Assembly: GCA_026984045.1 (NCBI GenBank)
Contig: JALSSV010000021.1
Location: forward strand, 1-64,000
Source: Chromatiales bacterium
Lineage (GTDB): Bacteria > Pseudomonadota > Gammaproteobacteria > UBA6429 > Thiohalophilaceae
Direction of reading: 5' to 3'
Length of the DNA: 64,000 bases
Below, piece by piece: positions 16,204-24,645 of this stretch. The translations under genes and the position numbers were made by a program. How positions within the stretch are numbered: position 1 is the first letter of the stretch; each line of letters begins with the position of its first letter. Under the pieces are notes generated by a model that saw nothing but the letters and a program-made list of their open reading frames with translations, had not been told where the DNA came from and ran no database searches.

Positions 16204-16590
16204 TCAGGACGACAGGCTGGCCTGCCGGTGCCAGACCTGGCGCAGCGATTCCATGGAATGGCGTTCGCCGCGGATCTCGTAATCCACGAAACTCAGGGAA
16301 ATCCCTTCCGCGTCGGTGCGCTCCACCTTCATGTTGAAGGCGATCTCGGGCATCGCCGAATCGAGCATCTGCAGCTTGATGTGGGCGCCCACGGGAAGAT
16401 GGGGCTTGTCGCGCAATTCCACGTACACGCCCCGGTCGGAGATGTTGCGGGTCCAGGCGCGGATCACGCCGAAGGTGGAATGGGTGATCCGCACCCGAGC
16501 CCGAACCTCCTTGCGCACACTCGAACGCTTCTCGCGCATGTGACGTTGCAACCCCAGGTCGACGAACATGGAATGATTTCCCGTATGCAT
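16204..16590 (-). CDS. PilZ domain protein
   Basis: A 128-residue protein with REKRSSVRKEVRARVRI (RxxxR), WTRNISDRGVYVELRD (NxSxxG) and a beta-barrel ending ISLSFVDYE. An N-terminal MHTGNHSMFVDLGLQRHM precedes the domain; ATGs at 16590 and 16569 are both possible, and CAGGAG upstream of 16590 mirrors the neighbour PilZ gene. The second of three small PilZ proteins between 15.8 and 21.7 kb. Output target unknown. Confidence 0.85.
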   Translation of the reverse strand: MHTGNHSMFVDLGLQRHMREKRSSVRKEVRARVRITHSTFGVIRAWTRNISDRGVYVELRDKPHLPVGAHIKLQMLDSAMPEIAFNMKVERTDAEGISLSFVDYEIRGERHSMESLRQVWHRQASLSS

Positions 16591-16699
16591 GATTCTAGCG
16601 ACACTCCTGACGGCCATTCCCGTAACTGGAACACACTTTGTGCATGGAACCCGGTCGGTATTTCGGAGTTCGGGTTCTCCGTTTCCTTGTTGTCATGGA

Positions 16700-16811
16700 G
16701 CCCTTGAGGCCGGGGAGGCGATTCGTGACCGTCGGCCGCAGGGATGCGGCCGTCGAGCCTACAGGGATGTATTCACGGCGTGTCACGAATCGCCTCCCCG
16801 GCCTCAAGGGC
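16700..16811. repeat. Giant palindrome, copy 3 (no outer stem)
   Basis: Perfect 30-bp stem: 16700-16729 pairs with 16782-16811. The arm begins GCCCTTGAGGCCGGGGAGGC and ends TTCGTGAC. The 52-base core matches copy 1 with only two or three changes (GATGTATTCAC instead of GATGTATCCAC). Lies in the 380-base gap between the PilZ gene at 16204-16590 and the YkgJ-type gene at 16971; the rest of that gap shows no gene. Confidence 0.9.
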
Positions 16812-16970
16812 GATGCCGATTGCCGGTAACACACCAGGCAACGCAACGACCTTGCAAAGCCGCATTTCGGCAGCCCGCCGGAAAGCTTGAATTATGCGGA
16901 TTTCGCCGGCCTTCGGCAGTAGCCTGAAGGTCATACGCAAAAGCGCTTGACCAGCGGAATGACAGGCCTG

Positions 16971-17411
16971 TCAGACTTTCCCTGGAAAACCTGCGGGCCA
17001 GACTTCGCGGTCACCACGGCAATCGTAACGGCGGCAGCGCAGCGGGCGGTGTTCCCAGACCGTGCAGCGGAAGGTGGCGCGATCCAGGTGAGGGCAGTAG
17101 CCGTCGCGGGCATCGCGGGCGATGAAGAAGGGCTTCTCCCGGTTCCAGGCGATGCGGCCCTCGGCCACCTCCTCCCGGGTGAGGGCGAAGATGAAGGTGC
17201 AGCAGCGGGCCCGGCACTGGCCGATCACCGCCTGGCAGGGGACATCGGCATCGGGTTCATCGGGCGCCTCGTCGCCGTAGATCCCGGCCATGCCCATGGC
17301 GAGCATCTTTTCCATCACCGCCAGCAGGCGGTGGCGTTCCGCGGGCGACAGGGCCTGCCAGTCGGGATCGTCGGCCAGTTCCGCTTCCCAGTCGATGTCG
17401 TCAGGAACCAT
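16971..17411 (-). CDS. YkgJ-family cysteine-cluster protein
   Basis: A 146-residue cytoplasmic protein with CQAVIGQCRARCCTFIFALT, YCPHLDRATFRCTVWEHRPL and RCRRYDCRGD, a putative zinc or iron-sulfur binding cysteine cluster (PF03692). Starting at ATG 17411 it overlaps the PA2778-like gene by 11 bases. Function unknown. It closes the PA2779-PA2778-YkgJ run, so the three are probably co-transcribed. Confidence 0.87.
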   Translation of the reverse strand: MVPDDIDWEAELADDPDWQALSPAERHRLLAVMEKMLAMGMAGIYGDEAPDEPDADVPCQAVIGQCRARCCTFIFALTREEVAEGRIAWNREKPFFIARDARDGYCPHLDRATFRCTVWEHRPLRCRRYDCRGDREVWPAGFPGKV

Positions 17412-18426
17412 GGGGCTTTTCCCGCGGAGGGCAGTGCAGCACCGGGCAGTGGCGGCGATCCCGTCCCGTGGCCCGGGCGCCGATCTCCCGTCGCGAATCC
17501 TGCAGGTTGGGATCGGCCGGTGCACGTTGCAGGGCGCAGTCGATGGCGCGCACGGCCTGTACCGGACAGCCATCGCCGAGCAGGGCATAGGCCAGGTTGT
17601 TCCAGGCGCTGGCCGCGGCCGGCTGCAGGCGCGTGGCGCGCAGAAAGGCCTGCAAGGCATCAGGCACGTCGCCCTGATCGTAGAGGGCATTGCCAAAGGT
17701 CAGCCAGGCGCGGAACGACGCCGGCCAGCGTTGCACGGCAGCCTGCCAGGCCGCAAAGGCTGCCTGACGGCGGCCCGTGCGCTCCAGATCGGCGGCCGCT
17801 TCGAGATAGGGCACCTCCCGGGCCGTGGCCGGCATCTGCCCGGGTGGCAGAATCACCCAGGCCCGGTGGCCGGCCCGTGCCCAGGTGCGTTCGAAGGTGG
17901 CCAGCGGGGTGTCCCAGCGGCGAACGGTGCCGGAGCGCAGCACGACTTCCCCCCCTTCGAGGTCATAGCCGATGAGCACCGCATAGTGCCAGTGCGGCGC
18001 CCAGTCGAGCCCCAGGTTCTGCAGCACCAGCAGCGGGTGGCCGGCCGCCACTTCGCGCAGGGCGTCGGTCAGGGAGGGGGCCAGCGGATAGACCAGCATG
18101 CCGCTTTGCCGCGCGGCGGCGACCATTTCCACCGGCACACTGCCCTTGCGCGCCGGCAGATAAACCTGGGAAACCAGTTCCGCGGGTTCGACGGCCTGGC
18201 CGTAATGCTTCAGGATCGTGGCCAGGGCCGCCGGCCCGCACTGGTGACGTTCCTGGGGAAAGAAGGGCGTGGCGCGGATTTCCGCCCGCGGAGGCAGATC
18301 CGCCGGCGGCGCTTCCCGCAGGGCGGTGGTCTGCGGCGGCGCCGCGCAGCCGGCGAGCCCCGCCACCAGCCACAACAGCCGCCAGCCTGGCCACCGCCAC
18401 CCTGAGCGGTGAAAACGGACCCTCAT
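17401..18426 (-). CDS. PA2778-family C39-like cysteine peptidase lipoprotein with TPR
   Basis: A 341-residue lipoprotein with lipobox LVAGLAGC. A C39-like papain-fold domain covers about 45-195, with the catalytic Cys in ERHQCGPAALATILKHYG and the His in HWHYAVLIGYD. A TPR region follows at about 205-300 (WAAFAAWQAAVQRWP..., AWLTFGNALYDQGDVPDALQ). It is homologous to Pseudomonas PA2778. Substrate unknown; C39 domains often cleave double-glycine leaders, but there is no ABC partner here. Start at ATG 18426; the first bases upstream consist of the GGGTAGC repeat. Confidence 0.87.
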   Translation of the reverse strand: MRVRFHRSGWRWPGWRLLWLVAGLAGCAAPPQTTALREAPPADLPPRAEIRATPFFPQERHQCGPAALATILKHYGQAVEPAELVSQVYLPARKGSVPVEMVAAARQSGMLVYPLAPSLTDALREVAAGHPLLVLQNLGLDWAPHWHYAVLIGYDLEGGEVVLRSGTVRRWDTPLATFERTWARAGHRAWVILPPGQMPATAREVPYLEAAADLERTGRRQAAFAAWQAAVQRWPASFRAWLTFGNALYDQGDVPDALQAFLRATRLQPAAASAWNNLAYALLGDGCPVQAVRAIDCALQRAPADPNLQDSRREIGARATGRDRRHCPVLHCPPREKPHGS

Positions 18427-18460
18427 CCCCGCTACCCGTCCCCCGCCACCCGTCACCTAT
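18424..18460. repeat. GGGTAGC/GGGTGGC repeat between two genes
   Basis: On the minus strand, GTGACGGGTGGCGGGGGACG followed by GGTAGCGGGG spans the 30 bases between the PA2779-like stop (18457) and the PA2778-like ATG (18426). Same family as 1776-1813, 14963-14990 and 48936-49016. It occupies the ribosome-binding region of the downstream gene. Confidence 0.6.
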
Positions 18461-18846
18461 TTGTTGATGGGATGCACGAAGGGGAAGATGTCGGTCGCGC
18501 CCAGCATGTCGGTGATGATGAAGACGATGAACAGAATCAGCAGCAGGCCGAGGATGTCGCCCCCCGCCGGCATCTGCGAAAGGTGCTGGTTGACCTGGGC
18601 CACTTCGGCATCGGTCATGGCCGCGACCCGGGCATCCACCTCCTCGGGCGAGACGCCGAGGGCCTGAAGCTGCGCCCGGGCGACGTCCCGGGAAAGCACC
18701 TCGCGCAGGGCAGCCCGATCCAGTTCGGCGCGGGCCTGCTGGACGATGGCCCCGTTGCCGACCATGGCGGCCTGCACCGGCGCCGTGGAGGAAAGAAACA
18801 GGTTGAGCGCCAGCATGGCGCTGAGCACTTTCTGCCAGGTTTTCAT
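18457..18846 (-). CDS. PA2779-family small membrane protein
   Basis: A 129-residue protein with signal/TM MKTWQKVLSAMLALNLFLSS. An acidic helical middle (VQQARAELDRAALREVLSRDVARAQLQALG, EEVDARVAAM) precedes a C-terminal membrane segment, GGDILGLLLILFIVFIITDM. It matches the PA2779 family, which is always found next to PA2778. ATG at 18846 after GGAGGG. Function unknown; possibly the substrate or partner of the downstream cysteine peptidase (inferred from conserved pairing). Confidence 0.87.
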   Translation of the reverse strand: MKTWQKVLSAMLALNLFLSSTAPVQAAMVGNGAIVQQARAELDRAALREVLSRDVARAQLQALGVSPEEVDARVAAMTDAEVAQVNQHLSQMPAGGDILGLLLILFIVFIITDMLGATDIFPFVHPINK

Positions 18847-18910
18847 GGGCGCAATCCCTCCGTCGTGGCCACTTGTCAAATGCCTCGAGATTGTTTTGAC
18901 ACGACTTTTT

Positions 18911-18966
18911 GCAGGAGCGACGCAGGCCGCGATGCGTTGCGTTATCGCGGCTCACGCCACTCCTGC
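18911..18966. repeat. REP-like CAGGAGCG imperfect palindrome
   Basis: GCAGGAGCGACGCAGGCCGC, a GATGCG turn, and TCGCGGCTCACGCCACTCCT form an imperfect hairpin with inner GCCGCGA/TCGCGGC arms. Similar to the element at 56686-56741 and to the GTAGGAGCGG-type REP sequences of Pseudomonas relatives. Sits in the 180-base gap upstream of the PA2779-like gene. Confidence 0.65.
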
Positions 18967-19029
18967 CAGGCTGTTGAAAAACGCCTTTGCTTGCATGGAT
19001 TATCCACCGGCGGGTCTCCGCCGGCAAGC

Positions 19030-19368
19030 TCACTCCCCGCGCTTTTCGGCATCGGTTGCGCAGACCTCGCAGACATCCGTGTAGGGCAGCGCCGCCAGCC
19101 GTTGCGGCGAGATTTTCGCACCGCACAGGCGGCAGACGTCGTAGAGGCCCTGGTCCATGCGCTCCAGGGCCCGGTCGATCCGGTTCAGTTCCTCCATGCC
19201 TTCCTTGTCGAGGGCGGCCAGCACTTCCTCGTTTTCGAGTTCCTGGGCCTGCTCCTCTAGGTCCACGTCCACCGGCCGATGCCAGGTTTCCTGGATTTCA
19301 TTGAGTCGCTGCAGGATCTCCTCGCGTTTGCGTTCCAGCTGTTTGCGTAATGCCGTGTAATCGGCCAT
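19030..19368 (-). CDS. TraR/DksA-family zinc-finger protein
   Basis: A 112-residue DksA-like protein, shorter than DksA (about 150). A coiled coil at about 1-70 (YTALRKQLERKREEILQRLN ... LNRIDRALERMDQG) ends in the zinc finger C-x2-C-x17-C-x2-C (CRLCGAKI ... CEVCATDAEKRGE). The coiled-coil tip lacks the DxxDxA motif that DksA uses in the RNA polymerase secondary channel, so a different effect is likely. Followed on the same strand by the gap and the PA2779 cluster. Confidence 0.88.
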   Translation of the reverse strand: MADYTALRKQLERKREEILQRLNEIQETWHRPVDVDLEEQAQELENEEVLAALDKEGMEELNRIDRALERMDQGLYDVCRLCGAKISPQRLAALPYTDVCEVCATDAEKRGE

Positions 19369-19385
19369 GAACGGTCTCCTTCAGA

Positions 19386-20321
19386 TCAGGGTTGTTGGTG
19401 TTGGCGGGCGAGCGCCTCGAGCATCCTCTCCAGTTTATCGAGCCGCTGATCGATACTTTCAAGACGCTGTTGCAACTGTCTTTGACCCGGCTCAATGCGC
19501 CGCGCGATCTGGTGGTCCAGCGTATCCACTTCCGCTTCCATCTGACCGAGTTCCCGTTGCATCTCGTGGCGGACATCACCCACCCGGCGCTCCACGCGAT
19601 CGAGTTCCTTCTCCACGTCGGCGGTGATCTCCCGCCGGCTGCGGGAAATGAGATACACCGAGAAGTTGGCGGTGAGGATCGAGAACAGGCCGACCCCCAG
19701 CAGGATCAGCAGCGAGCCCAGGATCCGTCCGGCAGGGGTGGTGGGCACCACGTCACCATAGCCCACGGTGGTCACCGTGACCCAGGCCCACCACAGGCCC
19801 TCGAAGGGATTGGCGATGCCCGGATCGATGCCAGCCGCCAGCAGTCCCGCGACGGCCGTCACCAGCAGGCTCACCAGCAACGTGATACCGAGATTGTTGC
19901 GCCGCAACAGCTCCTGCATGGTGCGCGAAAGATTGAGCAGCAATTCCAGGGCGATGAGCAGGCGCAGGCTGCGCAACAGCGCCTGGTAGGGCGTGGTGCC
20001 AAGCCACAGGACCACCACACCACCGAGCACGATCAGCAGGTTCAGCCAGTTGCCGCGCACGAAGCGCCACCGGTCGTCCACTGCCGCCAGCAGAATCAGG
20101 AATTCCCCGGCGAAGGCCAGCCACACCAGCCAGTTGGTGAAGATTTCGAGCCTTGGCGTGGAGAGGCCCTTGGCCCCCAGATACCATTCCACCAGGATCC
20201 ACAGTGCCACGCCCAGCATGGGCCATTCGAGGCTGCGTCCCAGGCGCCTTGCGCGGGGGTTCTCGGCCGGATCCACGCCAGCCAGGCCCAGGAAGCGCAA
20301 CACGTCCTCTCTCGGGATCAT
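19386..20321 (-). CDS. Voltage-gated-type K+ channel (ion_trans/Ion_trans_2)
   Basis: A 311-residue six-TM channel subunit. The selectivity filter TVTTVGYGDVVP sits between pore helices at about residues 185-200. An S4-like segment with Arg residues precedes it (LLRSLRLLIALELLLNLSRTM). A C-terminal cytoplasmic coiled coil at about 230-305 (VEKELDRVERRVGDVRHEMQ) replaces the RCK domain. Inner membrane. The ATG overlaps the patatin gene stop by four bases, and the DksA-like gene lies 17 bases downstream, so patatin, channel and DksA-like gene may be one operon. Confidence 0.92.
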   Translation of the reverse strand: MIPREDVLRFLGLAGVDPAENPRARRLGRSLEWPMLGVALWILVEWYLGAKGLSTPRLEIFTNWLVWLAFAGEFLILLAAVDDRWRFVRGNWLNLLIVLGGVVVLWLGTTPYQALLRSLRLLIALELLLNLSRTMQELLRRNNLGITLLVSLLVTAVAGLLAAGIDPGIANPFEGLWWAWVTVTTVGYGDVVPTTPAGRILGSLLILLGVGLFSILTANFSVYLISRSRREITADVEKELDRVERRVGDVRHEMQRELGQMEAEVDTLDHQIARRIEPGQRQLQQRLESIDQRLDKLERMLEALARQHQQP

Positions 20322-21229
20322 GGCCCCGACCTCCTTGCCACCAACGGCCCAAGCACCCGCTGGGCCTCGGCGTAACCCAGTGCGATCATCTCGTCGGCGC
20401 GATGGAACTCCAGCAGGCGCGCGGCATTGGCCGGAATGTCGATGACGTGATCGGGCGTATAGGCCGCCTGCTTGAAGCGGGCGATGGTCACCTGCATGGC
20501 ATCGATGGAACGGATGATCACGTTGTACATGTTGATGGATTCCTCGTCCCGCTCGGTGAATCGCTCGAGCAATTCATCGAGAAAGGCCTTGATCCGATCC
20601 TCGTAGCCGTTGTTCCTGACCTTGTTCGCCTCCGGCGGCGCCGCCGAGGTCTCCCGCGACACGTCGCGGGGTTCGCCGCTGAGATTGACGGCGATGGTCA
20701 GATCCGTGTGCGCCGACATGGTCGGCGCAATGGGAATCGGATTGAGCAGACCGCCATCCACCAGCACCCGTCCCCGCCAGGTGACCGGCGCGAAGAAGGC
20801 TGGCACGGAGATGGAGGCCCGGATGGCGTGAAACAGGGAACCCCGCTGCAGCCAGATTTCCTTCTGATTCTCGAGATCGGTGGCCACCGCCGTGTAACGG
20901 ATGGGCAGATCCTCGATGTTGGCATCGCCCAGCAGGCGCTCCAGGGTCTGCATGACCCGATCGCCGCCGATCAGCCCTCCGCGACTGAAGGCGAAGTCGA
21001 GGAGCCGCAGCACGTCGGCCTGGCGCAGGGCGCGCACCCAGCGGGTGTAGATGTCGAGGGTGCCGGCCGCGTAGAACCCGCCGATGAGGGCGCCGATGGA
21101 GGAACCGGCGATGACCCGGATGTCGAAGCCGTGCTCGTCGAGCCAGCGCAGGATGCCAATATGCGCCAGTCCCCGCGCGCCGCCGCTGCCGAGAACCAGC
21201 GCCACCGTGGGTCGGGATTGTCCGCTCAT
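20318..21229 (-). CDS. Patatin-like phospholipase (RssA-type)
   Basis: A 303-residue serine lipase-like protein. The oxyanion hole is VLGSGGARGLAHIG, the nucleophile elbow is VIAGSSIGALIGG, and the catalytic Asp is in VDGGLLNPIP, so the Ser/Asp dyad is intact. It has no signal peptide and is probably a cytoplasmic acyl hydrolase acting at membranes. The ATG at 21229 is preferred over 21361 because MSGQSRPTVALVLGSGG is the family N-terminus. Its stop overlaps the channel start. Confidence 0.9.
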   Translation of the reverse strand: MSGQSRPTVALVLGSGGARGLAHIGILRWLDEHGFDIRVIAGSSIGALIGGFYAAGTLDIYTRWVRALRQADVLRLLDFAFSRGGLIGGDRVMQTLERLLGDANIEDLPIRYTAVATDLENQKEIWLQRGSLFHAIRASISVPAFFAPVTWRGRVLVDGGLLNPIPIAPTMSAHTDLTIAVNLSGEPRDVSRETSAAPPEANKVRNNGYEDRIKAFLDELLERFTERDEESINMYNVIIRSIDAMQVTIARFKQAAYTPDHVIDIPANAARLLEFHRADEMIALGYAEAQRVLGPLVARRSGP

Positions 21230-21372
21230 GTCGGGTGTTCCTTGGGGCAGCAGGCCGGGTGATCGGATGGGAAAAAGTCTATCAGGAAAGCGCAGCCGAT
21301 ACCCGGCTTCATGGCCGGACCAGCCGCCGGTGGACGAAGCCCCTCCCTGGACTTTTTCCACCGGGAAACGGA

Positions 21373-21660
21373 TCAGTGCAGGGTAGCGGAGGAGTCGAGC
21401 TGTTCGAGAAACGCCAGGGCCAGGCCATCCTCGGTGAGACGGATGCAGGCCATGTCGAAGAGGGCATCCATGTTCATGGGCTTGCAGAGAAAACGGCCGT
21501 CGCCGTTGCCGGGATGGATGTCCGGCACCCGCTCGAGCGTGACGAACATCCCGCCACCGGAGAGATCGCGTATCCGGCCATCCAGAGTGCCATGAACGGG
21601 ATGATAGAGCCGAACCCGCGCATCCAGTCGCTGGCGTGGGTGCAAACGTCGCTCATGCAT
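21373..21660 (-). CDS. PilZ domain protein
   Basis: A 95-residue PilZ domain: MHERRLHPRQRLDARVRLYH (RxxxR) and IRDLSGGGMFVTLE (DxSxxG). The ATG at 21660 follows GGAGGTG. The N-terminus MHERR is shared with the PilZ protein at 15842-16123, so the two look like paralogues. A stand-alone c-di-GMP receptor; output unknown. Confidence 0.88.
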   Translation of the reverse strand: MHERRLHPRQRLDARVRLYHPVHGTLDGRIRDLSGGGMFVTLERVPDIHPGNGDGRFLCKPMNMDALFDMACIRLTEDGLALAFLEQLDSSATLH

Positions 21661-21801
21661 GGGACACCTCCGCAATCGGAACGGTATCTTTAAATCTAGC
21701 ACTCGCCCCCGCCGCGCGCATCCAGGATGGCTAGCGCCAAGCCATTGATTTTCAAGGCCGATAAAATATTTGTATGTGGAATGGGTCCAGATGAGGGCGT
21801 T

Positions 21802-23022
21802 TCAGCCGGTCAGGCACGCCGGCGACCGCTCGGCGAGGCGCCGGCGGGTGTATTCAGGCTCGCGGTCATGATAGACCAGCACGTGATTGGCGATACGCAC
21901 GTGATCCCCGTGGGCGAGCCGATGCCAGGTGACCACCCGCCGATTGACCAGGGTGCCGTTCTTGCTGTCCAGATCCTGCAGATACCAGGCGCCGTCGATC
22001 CGGACGATCTGTGCATGGGTGCGACTGGCCTGGGGCGAGCGCAGCACGATGTCCAGATCCGGATGCCGGCCGATGAGCAGGCGCGGGCGATCCAGCAGAT
22101 AGCCCTTCACCGCCCGCCCGTGGCGGTAGACGATCAGGCGGGGCTGGAAGGTCGGCGGCTCGGCCTGGGGTGCGGGCAGCAGCGCCGTTTCGGGCGCGGC
22201 CGGCAATCCATGAAGCGGTGCCCAGCCGAGCTTGGCCACGGCGGCATCCAGACAGGCTTCATCCACATGCCGGGTGTTGCGGACACAGGCCGCCGTCAGC
22301 AGCATGTCGCACAGGGTATTGAGGCGGCGCGGCACCCCCCCGGTACAGGCCTGGATGGCCGGCAACAGGGATTCGGCGAACTCCACACAGGCCCGGCAAC
22401 CGGCAATCCGCAATCGATGGTCGATGTAGCGCGGAACTTCCTCGTCGCCGAGTGGTGGAATGTGGGCATGCAGGCGGATACGCTGGGCCAGGGCCGAAGA
22501 CTCGGGGCGTTCCAGGGCCGAGACCAGTTCCGGCTGACCGCAAAGCACGATCTGCAGGAGCTTGCGTCCGTGACATTCCAGGCCGGCAAGCTGCCGGATC
22601 TCCTCCAGCACGGCAGGACACAGGGCCTGGGCCTCGTCCACCACCAGCACCGTCCGCCGGCCGGCATAGTGTTCCGATTCGAAGAACTGTCGCAGCGCCG
22701 CATGCAGCCGGGCCTTGTTGCCGGCCGCCGCCTCGATGCCGAACTGCAGGCAAACGGCGAGCAGGAACTCGGCATCGTCGAGCTGGGTCTGCTGCAAACG
22801 GGCGACCTGAAACGCCTCGGGCTGCTCGGCCAACACGTGCTCGAGCACCATGGTCTTGCCCACGCCGGGCGCACCGGTGATGACACCGATGCCGTCGGCG
22901 GTCTGCAACAGGTAGTGGAGATAGGCCGAGGCGCGGGCATGCCCGTCGCCCATGAAGAAATAACGCGCATCGGCGGTGAGCCGAAAGGGGTGATCGTCGA
23001 GCTGGAAGAATTCGCGGTACAT
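21802..23022 (-). CDS. ExeA/GspA-type AAA ATPase fused to FHA domain
   Basis: A 406-residue protein. The AAA domain lies at about 1-265: MYREFFQLDDHPFRLTADAR is the ExeA signature, Walker A is TGAPGVGKTMVLE, and Walker B is VLVVDEAQAL. A linker of about 45 residues leads to an FHA domain at about 310-395 (RPRLLIGRHPDLDIVLRSPQ, SRTHAQIV, DLDSKNGTLVNRR). It has no membrane segment and no peptidoglycan-binding domain, unlike true ExeA. FHA binds phosphothreonine, so this is probably a phospho-regulated ATPase; no secretion genes are adjacent. Confidence 0.9.
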   Translation of the reverse strand: MYREFFQLDDHPFRLTADARYFFMGDGHARASAYLHYLLQTADGIGVITGAPGVGKTMVLEHVLAEQPEAFQVARLQQTQLDDAEFLLAVCLQFGIEAAAGNKARLHAALRQFFESEHYAGRRTVLVVDEAQALCPAVLEEIRQLAGLECHGRKLLQIVLCGQPELVSALERPESSALAQRIRLHAHIPPLGDEEVPRYIDHRLRIAGCRACVEFAESLLPAIQACTGGVPRRLNTLCDMLLTAACVRNTRHVDEACLDAAVAKLGWAPLHGLPAAPETALLPAPQAEPPTFQPRLIVYRHGRAVKGYLLDRPRLLIGRHPDLDIVLRSPQASRTHAQIVRIDGAWYLQDLDSKNGTLVNRRVVTWHRLAHGDHVRIANHVLVYHDREPEYTRRRLAERSPACLTG

Positions 23023-23088
23023 CCGGCCATTGCACGTGGCAGCCTGCCAGGCTCAAGAGCATGCCCCCCGGGCGGGAGAATGTCCAGA

Positions 23089-24024
23089 TCAGGCCGTTTG
23101 CCCGGGGCCCGCGCTCTGGCGCCGCCAGGCCTCGGCCTCGATGAAGATCCGCTTCACCCTGGGAAAGCGCTGGCGAATCCGGTCATCGATGTCGGCGATG
23201 GTCCGTTCGATGTCGCCCACCGGCAGATCGTCGCGGAAGTCGACACTGATGTTCACCAGAATGTAGTCCGGCCCCATGTGCATGGTCAGCACCTCGTTGA
23301 CATGCTCGATCTCCGGACAGCTTTCGAGAATCGCCCGAATGCCCTCGACCACCGGCCGGTTGGCGCTCTCGCCGATGAGCAGGCCCTTGGTCTCCCAGGC
23401 CAGCCAGATGGCGGTGCCCACCAGGATCAGACCGATGAGCACGGAGGCGATGCCATCGAAGATCAGGACACCGGTCCCCTGGCTGAGACCGATTCCGGCC
23501 AGGGCGACCAGCAAACCAAGCAGGGCCGCACTGTCTTCGAACAACACCACGAACAGGGAAGGATCCTTGCCCCGATGCACCGCTTCGAGATAGCTCCAGC
23601 GGCCCTTGCTGCGGCGGAAGGTGCGAAAGGCGAACAGCCAGGCCGAACCCTCGAACAGGATCGCCAGCCCCAGGACCCCATAGTTGATCAACGGGTTCTC
23701 GATGTGACGTGGATGGCGCAGATGCTGGATGCCTTCGTAGATGGAAATGCCGCCACCGAGCGCGAAGATCAGAATGGCCACCACGAAACTCCAGAAATAG
23801 ATTTCCTTGCCGTGGCCAAAGGGAAAGCGTTCGTCCGGCGGCTTGCGGGCCTGACGCAGGCCGTGCAGCATCAGGATCTGATTGCCCGTGTCCACCAGCG
23901 AATGGATGCCTTCCGAGAGCATGGCGGAACTGCCGGTGAGAAAGGCCGCCACGAACTTGGTGATGGCGATCAGGGTGTTGCCCAGCAGGGCGGCGATGAT
24001 GACGCGCAGGGATTCAGCGGCCAT
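23089..24024 (-). CDS. Cation diffusion facilitator transporter (ZnT9/SLC30A9-like)
   Basis: A 311-residue CDF antiporter, inner membrane, with six TM segments. TM2 carries EGIHSLVDTGNQ (HxxxD). TM5 has LFEDSAALLG, where the canonical HxxxD is ExxxA-like, as in the SLC30A9 branch. Metal preference is therefore uncertain. The C-terminal ferredoxin-like domain lies at about 225-300 (EHVNEVLTMHMGPDYILVNI). Probably exports Zn2+ or another divalent cation. Downstream of the CbiZ operon on the same strand, with a 75-base gap. Confidence 0.9.
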   Translation of the reverse strand: MAAESLRVIIAALLGNTLIAITKFVAAFLTGSSAMLSEGIHSLVDTGNQILMLHGLRQARKPPDERFPFGHGKEIYFWSFVVAILIFALGGGISIYEGIQHLRHPRHIENPLINYGVLGLAILFEGSAWLFAFRTFRRSKGRWSYLEAVHRGKDPSLFVVLFEDSAALLGLLVALAGIGLSQGTGVLIFDGIASVLIGLILVGTAIWLAWETKGLLIGESANRPVVEGIRAILESCPEIEHVNEVLTMHMGPDYILVNISVDFRDDLPVGDIERTIADIDDRIRQRFPRVKRIFIEAEAWRRQSAGPGQTA

Positions 24025-24099
24025 GGACTCGCCTCCCTCCCCTGAACCGCAGAGGGGCCCGACCGCCGCCGGGGCGGAGGTGGCGGAAACAGGCTTTCT

Positions 24100-24645
24100 T
24101 CACGGAATCCTGCCCCCGGGAAAAGCGGTTTGTCGCCAGACAGGCCACAGCCTGGCCACGTCCCGACCATCGATGGCCAGCGCCACGATCCGCCAGCCCT
24201 TGGGTTCCCGTTGCAGGGCGAAAGCGAGTTCCCGCCGTTCGCCGTCGGGAAATCCGGCCCGCATCAGCAGCAGTGCCCGGTTGCCGAGACGGGCCTGCAG
24301 GCGTCCCTGCCAGGTCACCGGCGCCCTGGTGAGCCAGGATCGGGCCAGGGCCTCCAGCACGAAAGCCTGCAGTTCGGCCTCCCGCCGGGCCCGCAGCGGC
24401 GCAGGCCATTGGGCCAGGGCCGGACCGGCCGCCCAGGCGAGCATGGCGGAAAAATCGAACAGCGGTGCAATGTGGCGCTCGACATAGTCCCGCTGGTGCC
24501 CCGGCTCGGCAAGCGCGCCGGACAGTTGCGCCGCCTGCCAGGCCTGCAGTCGGGCCTGCAATCCATCCGTCGGCCCGGCCAGGGCCGAGCCACAGATCAG
24601 CCACAGGCCCAGCAGACCGGCGCGCCAGCTCACAGAGCCGTTCAT
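24100..24645 (-). CDS. MlaC/Ttg2D-like periplasmic protein
   Basis: A 181-residue protein with signal peptide MNGSVSWRAGLLGLWLICGS (cleavage near ALAGP). The domain resembles MlaC (HQRDYVERHIAPLFDFSAML ... LEALARSWLTRAP ... WRIVALAIDGRDVARLW), the phospholipid-carrying protein of the Mla/Ttg2 system. No MlaDEFB genes are in the window. The ATG overlaps the preceding gene (ATGA), placing it last in the five-gene CbiZ operon. Its link to corrinoid metabolism is unclear. Confidence 0.82.
   Translation of the reverse strand: MNGSVSWRAGLLGLWLICGSALAGPTDGLQARLQAWQAAQLSGALAEPGHQRDYVERHIAPLFDFSAMLAWAAGPALAQWPAPLRARREAELQAFVLEALARSWLTRAPVTWQGRLQARLGNRALLLMRAGFPDGERRELAFALQREPKGWRIVALAIDGRDVARLWPVWRQTAFPGGRIP

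Noticed and set aside
21727-24045. Plus-strand open frame opposite the ExeA-FHA and CDF genes
   Set aside because: Antisense shadow; both minus-strand genes have intact motifs and good starts.
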